Shown piece by piece: positions 1-8,305 of a stretch of 34,717 bases of DNA. The DNA is from a virus, in the IMG/VR virus record IMGVR_UViG_3300010885_002276, positions 1 to 34,717 of that record; one strand, written 5' to 3'. Under the pieces are notes generated by a model that saw nothing but the letters and a program-made list of their open reading frames with translations, did no database searches and was not told where the DNA came from. Made by a program: the position numbers and the translations under genes. Position 1 is the stretch's first letter. Every line of letters starts with the position of its first letter.

Positions 1-1
1 A

Positions 2-682
2 ATTGCTCCCACGCTGGCCTCCACAACGGCCACAGGAAGTTCTGCCGCATTCACAATTGTGGTCAACAGCGCAACTGGCATTTTGCGAAACCAAGCCGTA
101 ACTGGAACAGGCATTGGGGCTGGTGCTGTGGTTACAGTTATTGCGGGAACTACGATAACCTTGTCTGTTGCCAACAGCGGTGCTGTATCTGGCACCCTTT
201 CGTTTGCTGGCTTGACGCTGACATTGTCAACAACAGCAACGGCCACAATCATAGAGACCGCAACCTTCAATAGTCAGGCAGGTCAAATTATTTTGTGGCA
301 ACACGAAATTGGAACCGACGAAGTAATTGGCACCGTTTCCAACGCCATTGAAAGTTCATTCCAAACATCTGACCTTGGTTGGGTTCAAGGCGGGCCATCG
401 CAGTCGTCTCCTGTGGGAGACAATTACTGGTTGCACTTAGAGCGCATAGAGCCTGACTTTATTCAATCTGGCGAGATGACTTTCCAAGTGACTGGTAGGG
501 CATTTGCTCAATCGGCGGATGTGACTTCCGCGCCGTATGCGTTTGATCCAGATACAGGCAAGATTGACCTGCGTGAACAGCGCCGAGAAATCCGCTTGAT
601 CTTCACAAGCAATGTGGCTGGGGGTAATTACCAGTTGGGAAAAGTTCTGCTCCATGCAAATGTTGGCGATGTGAGGCCATAA
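2..682 (+). CDS. Virion (tail-type) structural protein, 5' truncated
   Basis: The reading frame is open to the first bases of the window, so the true start lies outside; the GTG at 59 is only the first in-frame start-like codon. The visible 226 residues begin with a Thr/Ala/Val/Gly-rich beta-type stretch (roughly the first 95 residues, rich in TIT and VSGT-like runs). A globular C-terminus follows, with WLHLERIEPDF, PYAFDPDTGKIDLREQRR and a final GGNYQLGKVLLHANVGDVRP-like end. That ending recalls a conserved C-terminus of virion proteins in environmental podovirus-like phages (recollection, not a search). It lies 1 base before the next gene and heads the virion block. A tail or adsorption role is inferred from position and beta-rich composition; no enzymatic motif is visible. 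Confidence 0.7.
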   Translation: MAPTLASTTATGSSAAFTIVVNSATGILRNQAVTGTGIGAGAVVTVIAGTTITLSVANSGAVSGTLSFAGLTLTLSTTATATIIETATFNSQAGQIILWQHEIGTDEVIGTVSNAIESSFQTSDLGWVQGGPSQSSPVGDNYWLHLERIEPDFIQSGEMTFQVTGRAFAQSADVTSAPYAFDPDTGKIDLREQRREIRLIFTSNVAGGNYQLGKVLLHANVGDVRP

Positions 683-683
683 A

Positions 684-935
684 ATGGCGCTTGCTGTCGT
701 CTACGATCCACGGTTTCATACCTTTGAGTCATGGGCGGCGCTGATGTGTGAGGCGTATGCAGGCCAGCAGTTGGCAATACCCACCTCTCAAACGGATTGG
801 TATGAGTGGGCGGCTGGGCTGAAAGCCATTGACATCTTTGTGAACGAAAACATCCCCGGCCCCTACATTTTCAGTAACTGGCAAGATTGGGCCTCGGCGG
901 TTGTTGGTGCGGTAAACCAGCCAACAACACCTTAA
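684..935 (+). CDS. Small conserved phage protein of the tail region
   Basis: An 83-residue acidic, Trp-rich protein (WAALM, WYEWAAGL, NWQDWASAVV). The ATG is preceded by GAGG with a 7-base spacer and lies 1 base after the preceding stop, so it is translated with the virion block. No cysteine pairs, signal peptide or membrane segment are visible. The regular tryptophans suggest a small helical protein, perhaps a virion component or an assembly partner of the upstream protein. Function is not recognised; gene reality is supported by the Shine-Dalgarno site, tight spacing and position in a continuous operon. Confidence 0.8.
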   Translation: MALAVVYDPRFHTFESWAALMCEAYAGQQLAIPTSQTDWYEWAAGLKAIDIFVNENIPGPYIFSNWQDWASAVVGAVNQPTTP

Positions 936-960
936 TTTATATGATGCCGAAGGAATATAA

Positions 961-1407
961 ATGGAAATGGTAGACAGCAAACAAAAGAAGTTAACTGGCG
1001 AAGAAATTGCTGAGATTGCTATTGTTAATACTAAAGTTGGCAGACCAATGAAGCAAGCCAAAGAGATGCTAACCATTGAATTTGCTATGCCTAACACTTG
1101 GAAAATGCGCGAAGGCAACACCATGTTTATAGTACACAGAACACCAATACCCGGCGCTGGTTACTTTCGTCCTTTAAACGCCGACACTGCGCAAAACTTT
1201 GTTAATAACACTCAAATATTTCTTGATGCCGCCTATAAAGTGGGGTTTGATGTTTTGGTCTCTCAATTTAATGACCCAGCCATTTTGAGTCTTGCTAAGG
1301 TTCTTGCAAGAAGTTTCCCACCGGGGCGCGGATACATCGTTCAAAAAACCAAAGATGGTGGAAATCAAATCACCATTCAGGTCGGCCCAAACAGGGAGCA
1401 TAAATAA
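961..1407 (+). CDS. Conserved phage protein of unknown function, tail region
   Basis: A 148-residue protein with a mixed alpha/beta look. The start has AAGGA upstream (GAAGGAATATAA-ATG); a second ATG two codons later is possible. The middle (FIVHRTPIPGAGYFRPLNAD, then a helix-like segment QNFVNNTQIFLDAAYKVGF) and the end (FPPGRGYIVQKTKDGGNQI) look globular rather than low-complexity, unlike the genes that follow. Its stop overlaps the next start as TAATG, implying translational coupling to the large Ala/Val/Thr-rich gene. An acetyltransferase-like or chaperone-like role might be imagined from the fold pattern, but no diagnostic motif is visible, so no function is assigned. Confidence 0.8.
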   Translation: MEMVDSKQKKLTGEEIAEIAIVNTKVGRPMKQAKEMLTIEFAMPNTWKMREGNTMFIVHRTPIPGAGYFRPLNADTAQNFVNNTQIFLDAAYKVGFDVLVSQFNDPAILSLAKVLARSFPPGRGYIVQKTKDGGNQITIQVGPNREHK

Positions 1408-3080
1408 TGGGTGGCGTAGTAAGTGCTATTGGTGATGCTATTGGTGGTGTTGTTGATGCCGTTGGAGACATTGCAGGAGAAATTCTTGACGTTGCCACCA
1501 AAGTAGTGGATGCTGTTGCAGAAAATCCACTTTTAATTGTTGTTGCTGTTGCGGCCCCAGAACTTCTTGGGACTTTGGCCGCAGAAGCGGGTGTGGTGGG
1601 GGAAGTGTTAACTGTTGCCGAAACCACTACTGCTGTCGAAACTGGAACTGCAATACTTGAGGCAACAGGAACTACAACTGCTGTTGCCAGCGTAGAAACT
1701 GCTACGGCCGCTACTGTAATAGAAGGTGGCGCAACTGTTACCGAAGCCACTCAGGCAGTTACTTTAGTCAATCAAGGCGCGACTGTTGCCGACGCTGTAG
1801 CCACCGCCACATCTGGTGCAGTGCAAACAAGCACATTGACTGAGTTGGCAAGCACTGCGACTGAGACCATGACAAATGCATGGCAGACTCTTTCTACAGG
1901 CGCACAAAATGTTAGCCAAATAATTGGCGAGACTTTGATGCCCGGTGTCGACCCCACCATTTCAAAAGTTGTTGGTCAAATTGCAGTCAATACGGCTACC
2001 AATGGCGGGCATCTTGATGAAGCGCTGTTAAGCACTGGATTGTCGTTTGGAACAGGTTTACTCGGTAGTGAAGTTGCCGACGTTACTGGCTCAAAATTGG
2101 CTGGTAGTGTTGCTTCAAATGTTACTAATCAGTTGGTCAGAACTGGCGATGTCAACTTAACAAACTTGGCTGGCGGAACTTTGGGCAATCTTGTTGGTAG
2201 CGGAGTTGCTGACGAGACAGGTTCAAAGTTTGCGGGTAGCGTTGCATCCAGCCTGACAAACAGCACTGTCCGTGGAGTAGACCCAGTCACTGGCCTTATC
2301 AATGTTGGCGTTAATTCTGCCGTAAATAATGGGATTGACTCAGTCCTTGGTTTTTCTAAGTCTTCTGGTTTGGACGATGCTGTTACTGGTGAAGACCAAA
2401 GCGGTGTTACAAAAACGGGATCAGTTGCAAGCGGCTTAAACGCAATTGCAGAAGCAGATGCAAATAATGCAACGCCTGCAACTGGTGGATTGACTCAACT
2501 TGCTGAAAAACCATCTGCAAAAATTGAAGATATAACAACTTCAACAGGAAATGCAACGCCTTCAGCAAGTGTTAATGATATTGCAGTTCAAGCGCCTGTA
2601 ACAACTGGTGGGTTAAATCAACTTGCAACCGCTGATACGGCTGCTGATAATATTGTTACCGCACAAGAGCCGCCAATTGATGCTGTAAAAGCTGTAAAAC
2701 CCGATGATGTAGTTAAGCCTGCTGAGGATGCGCTTTCGGGCGCTGCTGCCGTAGGCGCAACGGCTTTGACAAACCAACTTACCTCTGGTGCTAAGAAGGT
2801 TGCTACGGGCGCGTTGACAAGTGCTTTGACTGGTGCAAAACCAGCGGCGCAACCAAGCCAACAGCAAATGACAGCGGCACAAATTTCGGCATCTAAGCCA
2901 AACAAACCGCCTGCGCAAGTAGATGTGTCCAAGCTGACGGCTATTGCAAAACCAACGACTACAGCGGTTAAGCCGCAGTTTGTTGCCGCACCCTTAAAGG
3001 CCGACGTAAGCAAACTTACTCCCATTAAGAGCGTAACGGGATTAACATCTATTTTGAATCAAGCGAAACAACCGGGATAA
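1407..3080 (+). CDS. Large Ala/Val/Thr/Gly-rich virion or ejection protein with internal repeats
   Basis: A 557-residue low-complexity protein. The first ~50 residues are Gly/Val/Asp-rich and weakly amphipathic (MGGVVSAIGDAIGGVVDAVG). Residues ~40-160 are extremely Ala/Val/Thr/Glu-rich. A ~44-residue unit is repeated around residues 223 and 267 (VAD-x-TGSK-x-AGSVAS). The C-terminal third contains two TGGL(T/N)QLA motifs and a Lys/Pro-rich tail. It overlaps the upstream gene by TAATG. Such proteins in podovirus-like phages are usually minor virion, inner-core or fibre components; that is family-level inference from composition and place. A glycine-alanine membrane-active segment for DNA ejection is an alternative reading. 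No enzymatic motif is seen. Confidence 0.75.
   Translation: MGGVVSAIGDAIGGVVDAVGDIAGEILDVATKVVDAVAENPLLIVVAVAAPELLGTLAAEAGVVGEVLTVAETTTAVETGTAILEATGTTTAVASVETATAATVIEGGATVTEATQAVTLVNQGATVADAVATATSGAVQTSTLTELASTATETMTNAWQTLSTGAQNVSQIIGETLMPGVDPTISKVVGQIAVNTATNGGHLDEALLSTGLSFGTGLLGSEVADVTGSKLAGSVASNVTNQLVRTGDVNLTNLAGGTLGNLVGSGVADETGSKFAGSVASSLTNSTVRGVDPVTGLINVGVNSAVNNGIDSVLGFSKSSGLDDAVTGEDQSGVTKTGSVASGLNAIAEADANNATPATGGLTQLAEKPSAKIEDITTSTGNATPSASVNDIAVQAPVTTGGLNQLATADTAADNIVTAQEPPIDAVKAVKPDDVVKPAEDALSGAAAVGATALTNQLTSGAKKVATGALTSALTGAKPAAQPSQQQMTAAQISASKPNKPPAQVDVSKLTAIAKPTTTAVKPQFVAAPLKADVSKLTPIKSVTGLTSILNQAKQPG
2073..2261 (+). repeat. Two protein-coding repeat units in the 557-residue virion protein
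   Basis: Nineteen-residue segments encoded at 2073-2129 and 2205-2261 are near-identical in protein (VAD-V/E-TGSK-L/F-AGSVAS-N/S-V/L-TN) but differ at many third codon positions. This indicates an old duplication with a 44-residue period kept by selection on protein. Confidence 0.8.
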
Positions 3081-3083
3081 AAC

Positions 3084-5582
3084 ATGGCAACCACCTTTCG
3101 CAACCCAATGGAAACTAGGACGCCCGTCCGAACTATCAGTTCGGTAATGCGCAACGCCCCTCGTCAAGTGTTCCAACCACAGCGCGTTAACCTCAACGCC
3201 CCAGTCGGCCAGAGAACCCCTACGAGTAATGTTGCTCCGTCTATCGTAAACCAGCCTAATGCGCCACTTTCGACAACAAAACCGATTGCTCCAATTTCAT
3301 CTACAGGCGCAGCCGTTAAACCTATAACGTCAGTGACGAAGCCTGCGACAGTGGTTAAGCCTGCATCTCCTGCGGTTAAGACCACACCCAAGTCAACTAT
3401 TGCCTCTAAGCCTTTGCCGCCAGTTGTCAAGCCAGTGACGCCCGTCAAACCTATTACAACTCCAGTTGCAAAGACTCCGATAGCGCCCGTAAAGCCTATC
3501 ACTGCGCCTACGACAAAGCCTGTTACCCCAATAACGGCCAAGCCAGCAACCTCTCCACTTAGCAGCGTTTTAAACAGTTCAATTGCAAAAATCCTCCTTG
3601 GTTCTGGCGCTGGCGCTGCATTGGGCAAGATTTTAGGTAAACCCACCACCCCGACTAGCGGAGCAGGCGTAACGCCGAAAGCCCCTGCTACTGGCGGAGA
3701 TGCAGCCCCTGCCGTAACCGCACCAAATGACATTTATCAATTTCCAAGCGGCCCAAATGGCGAAACGCCTTACGATGATGCGGGCAACTTAAACGGTGGC
3801 TGGCAACTAGACGAAAGCAACAATCCTGTCTGGGTTGGTTATCAGAACAATACCGTCGCCACCGATGGTGCGGGTAGCAATACTACCGTTGCTGATAATG
3901 CTAGTAGCGAAGGTTTTCAAGATGAATATGGAAATCGTTACGACGCCAGTGGCAATTTAGTATTTGACTCTGGAACGACGCTTGCCGACAACACTGTTGA
4001 CACAAATAATACGGTGGATACATCTACGGATACAACTGTTGCGGATACCACTTGGACAAATCCCGATACGGGAGAAACATATGCATTGGGAAGTGACGGT
4101 TCTTGGTCACTGAAGAAGTTAGGCAAGCCCCTAATTAGTAACGATACGACTGTGGCCGACAACACGGACTATACAGATTACCCGGTAGCCGACAACACTG
4201 ACTACTCTGGCGATTTTCTTGCGTCTAAGCGCGGTGGTTCAATCCGCACAAAAGGTGGGTTGCCTCGTTTCGATGAAGCAGGCGCTGTTGACACCAGCGG
4301 TTATTCTGATACAACTGAAAAGGTTCAACCTTGGCAAAATGTCGACGCTACTCCGCAAAGTCTTGCTATGGATAGTTCATCCTTTGATGATTCTTATGTT
4401 GCGCCAGACGTTAAATATTTTGCGGACGGTTCTTCTGTTAAAACATATTCTGACGGCAGCACTTTAACTATAGATGCTGAGGGCAATATCGTTAACGGCT
4501 CTACATCAACAGTTGATGCTGGGGGCAATACGACTGTAACAGATGGTTATGGGAACAGTACTCGGTATGACACATCGGGCAACGTTATTCCTGCTGGGGG
4601 TGATCGCGCACCAGTCGGCTCTCTAACATCTACAGGCAGTGGCAATAATGCTGCACAAGCAGCCGCCAATGCAGCAGCCAAAAAAGCAGCAGCCGATGCA
4701 GCGGGTAAGACGCCAGATACGGGTGTTTTAGATGCGCTGAAGGGTTACATCACCCAGAACCCCGGTCTTGCTGGTGGCGCTATTGGCGCGTTGCTCTCCT
4801 CCATGATGGCTGACTCTGGCTCGTCTGCTGGCCCAACACAACCTGCGGATATGTCGGCGCTGACTTCTTTTGCTCCGCGCACTACGGACTTTGGGCCGGG
4901 AATGGCGGGGGGCCGCACGGGTACGGGCAGTCCAGTTGTTTCGTACCAAAATTACTCGCAGGGCTACGACAATCAGTACACCCCTGATGAGCGCCTGTAC
5001 TCCGACATGGGCATCTCTGGCTATCTCAACGAACCCGAAATGACGGCTTACGTCGACGATCAGGGCAACCCAGTGGATCAGTTTGGCAACCCTGTTGACC
5101 AATACGGAAACGCTGCGGGTGATGCCGAAACGCCTACGGCTAGTGAAGTTTCAAAGGAGCCAGCAATGGCGACTGGCGGCCCAGCCACTCATTACACATA
5201 TGGCCGCGCAATTAACCCAGCGGAAATGCTTGGCTTAGGCCAAGGCATGAAACAGGGCGGTCTGTCTCAGGCCCACACCGTGCACAGCCACCACACAAAT
5301 CCCGTAGTTAACGAGCGCATTGATTTTCGTCAAGGCTCGGCAGTGAACGGCGCTGGTGATGGTCAGTCTGACGACATCCCTGCATGGTTGGCCGATGGCG
5401 AGTATGTGATGGACGCCGAACTGGTTGCCATGCTTGGCAATGGCTCCAACAAAGCGGGTGCAAAAGTTCTCGACAAATTTCGAGAGGATATTCGCGCCCA
5501 CAAAAGAAGCGCACCTCTCGGTAAAATACCTCCAAAGGCTAAATCACCTTTGAACTATATCAAGGAGTCTCTGAATGGCTGA
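3084..5582 (+). CDS. Modular low-complexity virion protein (KP-rich, VADNT and DxxGN repeats)
   Basis: An 832-residue mosaic. Residues ~60-160 are a Pro/Thr/Lys-rich rod (repeated VKPITTP-like units). Residues ~260-375 carry repeated T(V/L)ADNT and NNTVDT units. RHS-like DxxGN elements (YDDAGNLNGG, YDASGNLV, YDTSGNVI, DQFGNPVDQYGN) are scattered through it. An Ala-rich helix precedes a Gly-rich hinge near residue 570. The last ~110 residues look globular (MATGGPATHYTYG, then DDIPAWLADGEYVMDAELVAMLGNGS), a C-terminal module I recall from many phage virion-associated proteins. The stop overlaps the next start by 8 bases. A virion or ejection role is inferred from context; alternatively it may be an extended fibre-like or tape-like protein. 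Function unproven. Confidence 0.75.
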   Translation: MATTFRNPMETRTPVRTISSVMRNAPRQVFQPQRVNLNAPVGQRTPTSNVAPSIVNQPNAPLSTTKPIAPISSTGAAVKPITSVTKPATVVKPASPAVKTTPKSTIASKPLPPVVKPVTPVKPITTPVAKTPIAPVKPITAPTTKPVTPITAKPATSPLSSVLNSSIAKILLGSGAGAALGKILGKPTTPTSGAGVTPKAPATGGDAAPAVTAPNDIYQFPSGPNGETPYDDAGNLNGGWQLDESNNPVWVGYQNNTVATDGAGSNTTVADNASSEGFQDEYGNRYDASGNLVFDSGTTLADNTVDTNNTVDTSTDTTVADTTWTNPDTGETYALGSDGSWSLKKLGKPLISNDTTVADNTDYTDYPVADNTDYSGDFLASKRGGSIRTKGGLPRFDEAGAVDTSGYSDTTEKVQPWQNVDATPQSLAMDSSSFDDSYVAPDVKYFADGSSVKTYSDGSTLTIDAEGNIVNGSTSTVDAGGNTTVTDGYGNSTRYDTSGNVIPAGGDRAPVGSLTSTGSGNNAAQAAANAAAKKAAADAAGKTPDTGVLDALKGYITQNPGLAGGAIGALLSSMMADSGSSAGPTQPADMSALTSFAPRTTDFGPGMAGGRTGTGSPVVSYQNYSQGYDNQYTPDERLYSDMGISGYLNEPEMTAYVDDQGNPVDQFGNPVDQYGNAAGDAETPTASEVSKEPAMATGGPATHYTYGRAINPAEMLGLGQGMKQGGLSQAHTVHSHHTNPVVNERIDFRQGSAVNGAGDGQSDDIPAWLADGEYVMDAELVAMLGNGSNKAGAKVLDKFREDIRAHKRSAPLGKIPPKAKSPLNYIKESLNG

Positions 5583-6564
5583 TCTATTCCAAGGCGCGGC
5601 GCTGCCTGATGTAACAACAACAATTCAGAAGCAGGAGACCGCTCCCGAGTTTTACACAAACTATCTTCAAGACATTGCGAACTTGGGTCAGAGCGGCGTC
5701 CAACAGGGCGGCGTGGCAGGGTTTAGCCCGCTTCAGCAGCAGGCGATGCAAATGGCCCCAGACATGGCGTTTGCGGGTTCTGGCTCATTAGGCCAAGCCA
5801 GTCAAATGCTGACAGGTGCTGGCGGTACAGCGGCTCCTGAGATTGTCCAAGGCTACATGAACCCGTACCAGTCCAATGTTGTGGATGAGATGGGGCGCTT
5901 GGTCAATCGAAACGTACAAGAAAATGTTTTGCCTGCGCTGGGTGGCGCGGCGGCTGGCACAGGTCAATTTGGCTCACATCGCCAGCAACAAATTACTGGC
6001 AATGCACTGCGTGACATCCAGAGCGATTTGCTGGGCAGGCAGTACACAGCCCTCAGCGGTGGGTACGACACGGCTACAAAGGCCGCTCAGACCGATCTGT
6101 CGCGTCAATTGGCTGCGGGCCAAGGCTTGACATCGTTAGGCCAAGAGCAGTACCAAACTGGCACGGGTGGTTTGAATGCGCTGTATAACATGGGCGCGAA
6201 CGAGCAGAAGTTGGGTCAGGCATCATTGGACTACCCAATGATTGCAGCGCAGAACTACGCGAAGTTGTTGCCCCAAGGAATGGTTCCGATGGGTTCGACG
6301 CAGCAAACGGTGGCCCCGGGCACGCAGGGTCAGTTTGGCATTAGTCCGATGGCCCAAATCGGTTCGCTTGGATCAATTTTGGCTTCGCTTTACAGTGGCG
6401 ACCCGTCATCTGCGGCAAATACTGCGGCATTGGCGGGTAAGCCTGCTGTCACGGCAGCAGATGGCGGTGCGGTAATGATGTCGGACGGCGGTACGCCCGA
6501 GAATGCCTCCTACCATGATGGGCAGGGGAACTACTACGATCAACATGGCTACTTGGTAGGATAA
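5575..6564 (+). CDS. Putative internal virion/ejection protein
   Basis: A 329-residue Gln/Gly/Ala-rich protein starting after AAGGAG with a 7-base spacer, overlapping the upstream stop. Residues ~85-190 look like long amphipathic helices (YMNPYQSNVVDEMGRLVNRN, ALRDIQSDLLGRQYTAL). Glycine-rich linkers with regular Gln follow. The C-terminus has AADGGAVMMSDGG and then YHDGQGNYYDQHGYLVG, echoing the DxxGN elements of the upstream protein. I recall similar proteins in marine and freshwater podovirus-like virion blocks. Location between two other low-complexity virion genes supports a capsid-internal or tail-associated role. No catalytic motif is visible. Confidence 0.75.
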   Translation: MADLFQGAALPDVTTTIQKQETAPEFYTNYLQDIANLGQSGVQQGGVAGFSPLQQQAMQMAPDMAFAGSGSLGQASQMLTGAGGTAAPEIVQGYMNPYQSNVVDEMGRLVNRNVQENVLPALGGAAAGTGQFGSHRQQQITGNALRDIQSDLLGRQYTALSGGYDTATKAAQTDLSRQLAAGQGLTSLGQEQYQTGTGGLNALYNMGANEQKLGQASLDYPMIAAQNYAKLLPQGMVPMGSTQQTVAPGTQGQFGISPMAQIGSLGSILASLYSGDPSSAANTAALAGKPAVTAADGGAVMMSDGGTPENASYHDGQGNYYDQHGYLVG

Positions 6565-6567
6565 AAA

Positions 6568-8304
6568 ATGGACGTACAAGCACCACAAGGCGGCTTAAAT
6601 CAAGTCGCGGGGCCATCTAAATTTTCTGCTCCGCCAAGACCTGCTCCGCAAAAATTGGATCAGGCGACTGAGGCTGATCGCATTGCTTCGGAGCAAGTGG
6701 CAACGCCAGATGAGAAGTTTGACGTTAATAAAGAGATTACCAACCTGAACCGAGGGCGCACGCAACTGGATGCACAAATCCAACGGATGCAAGAATCCTT
6801 GATAAAGCGCCAGCAGTTGCCATATGATCCGCGTCTTATGGCGCTGGGGGTCGGCTTGGCTCAACCTACAAAGACTGGCAGTTTTGTTGAGTCGCTTGGT
6901 CAGGGCATGGGCGAGTTTCACAAGGCTACCATCGGCGAGAACGAGCGCCAGCAACAGGTTGATACTCAGAACCTTGACTTGATGATGAAGCAACAGGCTT
7001 TGCGTCAGAAGTTAGCAGGCTCTGCAATGCTGCAAGGTCTTGGTGGCCCACAGGGTGGTATGCCATCGCAGACGCCTGCTGGCGGCGCTCCGATTGGAAT
7101 GCCCTCTAACGCTCCTCAGAGTGGCGGGGTTCCTCAAAGCGGTGGCGCTCCGATGCCTGCAAGTCGCCCCGGTCTACCTACAACGGTCACGGGCTTTGCG
7201 CCTATTGGCCGTAGGGAATTAATTGCGGGCCAACAAATTGGCGACGCTGACACTGAAAAGTTTTTGTTCAACCTTCAAAAGGCTGAGGTCGAGGCCAAGA
7301 AGGCTGCGGACGCTGGCTACACTGAAGTCACGATCCCGTACAGCGACAAAAAGGTCAAGGTTCGCACCGAAGTAGCTGATGGCTTCTTTGATGCCGCACG
7401 TCAAGCGGCCACCACTGGCGACGAAAGTATTCTGGTGAGGTTTATGGCCGAGAACGGCATGATTACGCCAACTAGCCGCAAAAATGCTCAGGGCAAAATG
7501 GAGTACGACAAACCAATGTCGGCCATTGAAGAGGCGCAGCAAAAAGAAAAATTGACGCAAACTGAAAAGACTCGTGCGGAGTCGTCGGAAAAATCTGCTG
7601 AAGGCTTAAAAAACCGTGCACTTGTTGCATTTGACAACCAGCAAACTGCGCAGGACATGATTTCTTACGCAAAAAACAACCCAGAGGTGTTCCGCTTGCT
7701 CAACACAGGCGGTACTCGAGATGTAATTATGCGGGCAATGGGCGCGGGCATTACGACCCCCGGCGGTTCAATTAGCCTGCCAGTTAATGAACTCAAAAAG
7801 TTAAGGCTTACCGACGCGCAAATCGACACCTTGCAAATGTTTGCACAGTCGGCTGCGCAACTCAACATTCAGTTTCGCAAGACCATGCAGGGTCAAGGTC
7901 AGATCACCGAAAAAGAAAGCCAACTGGCCGCAGAATTGGGCGCAATGCCAAGCGACAGCGATGTGGTTATTCGGCTCAAGTCCGAGTTGCTCATGGAGCG
8001 CTCTAAGTTTGATGATCAAGCGTATGGAAAATGGCTTAAATACCGCGATACTGGAAAATCTTACGACGAGTATTTGCATTCCACGGAATACAAAGACCTC
8101 AAGTCTGAATACTCCGACGTGCTTAAAACCCTTCGTGAATCCAACGCTGATCTACTCAAGAAGCGACCAAGGACGTCCACAGCAGCCGCACCTACGGGAA
8201 CACCCAAGGCTACGCCGCTGCCGTCGACTGATTCGTCAGTGCCTCCCGGTTACACGCGAGACCCGCAAACTGGTGTGATCCGTAAGAAACGCGAAGGGGA
8301 GTGA
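6568..8304 (+). CDS. Putative internal virion protein, helical
   Basis: A 578-residue protein. The N-terminus contains GGLNQVAG, matching motifs in the 557-residue protein upstream. Residues ~50-90 form a coiled-coil-like segment (NLNRGRTQLDAQIQRMQESL) ending at LPYDPRLMALGVGLAQP. A Pro/Gly-rich linker lies at ~155-210, and a mostly helical, Lys/Glu/Gln-rich body spans ~230-530 (QMFAQSAAQLNIQFRKTMQG, KESQLAAELGAMPSDSD). The tail reads PPGYTRDPQTGVIRKKREGE, a pattern often found at C-termini of phage proteins with long helical bodies. The start has AGGAT upstream, 3 bases after the preceding stop. An inner-core or ejection role is inferred; a virion-associated scaffold is the alternative. Confidence 0.75.
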   Translation: MDVQAPQGGLNQVAGPSKFSAPPRPAPQKLDQATEADRIASEQVATPDEKFDVNKEITNLNRGRTQLDAQIQRMQESLIKRQQLPYDPRLMALGVGLAQPTKTGSFVESLGQGMGEFHKATIGENERQQQVDTQNLDLMMKQQALRQKLAGSAMLQGLGGPQGGMPSQTPAGGAPIGMPSNAPQSGGVPQSGGAPMPASRPGLPTTVTGFAPIGRRELIAGQQIGDADTEKFLFNLQKAEVEAKKAADAGYTEVTIPYSDKKVKVRTEVADGFFDAARQAATTGDESILVRFMAENGMITPTSRKNAQGKMEYDKPMSAIEEAQQKEKLTQTEKTRAESSEKSAEGLKNRALVAFDNQQTAQDMISYAKNNPEVFRLLNTGGTRDVIMRAMGAGITTPGGSISLPVNELKKLRLTDAQIDTLQMFAQSAAQLNIQFRKTMQGQGQITEKESQLAAELGAMPSDSDVVIRLKSELLMERSKFDDQAYGKWLKYRDTGKSYDEYLHSTEYKDLKSEYSDVLKTLRESNADLLKKRPRTSTAAAPTGTPKATPLPSTDSSVPPGYTRDPQTGVIRKKREGE

Positions 8305-8305
8305 T

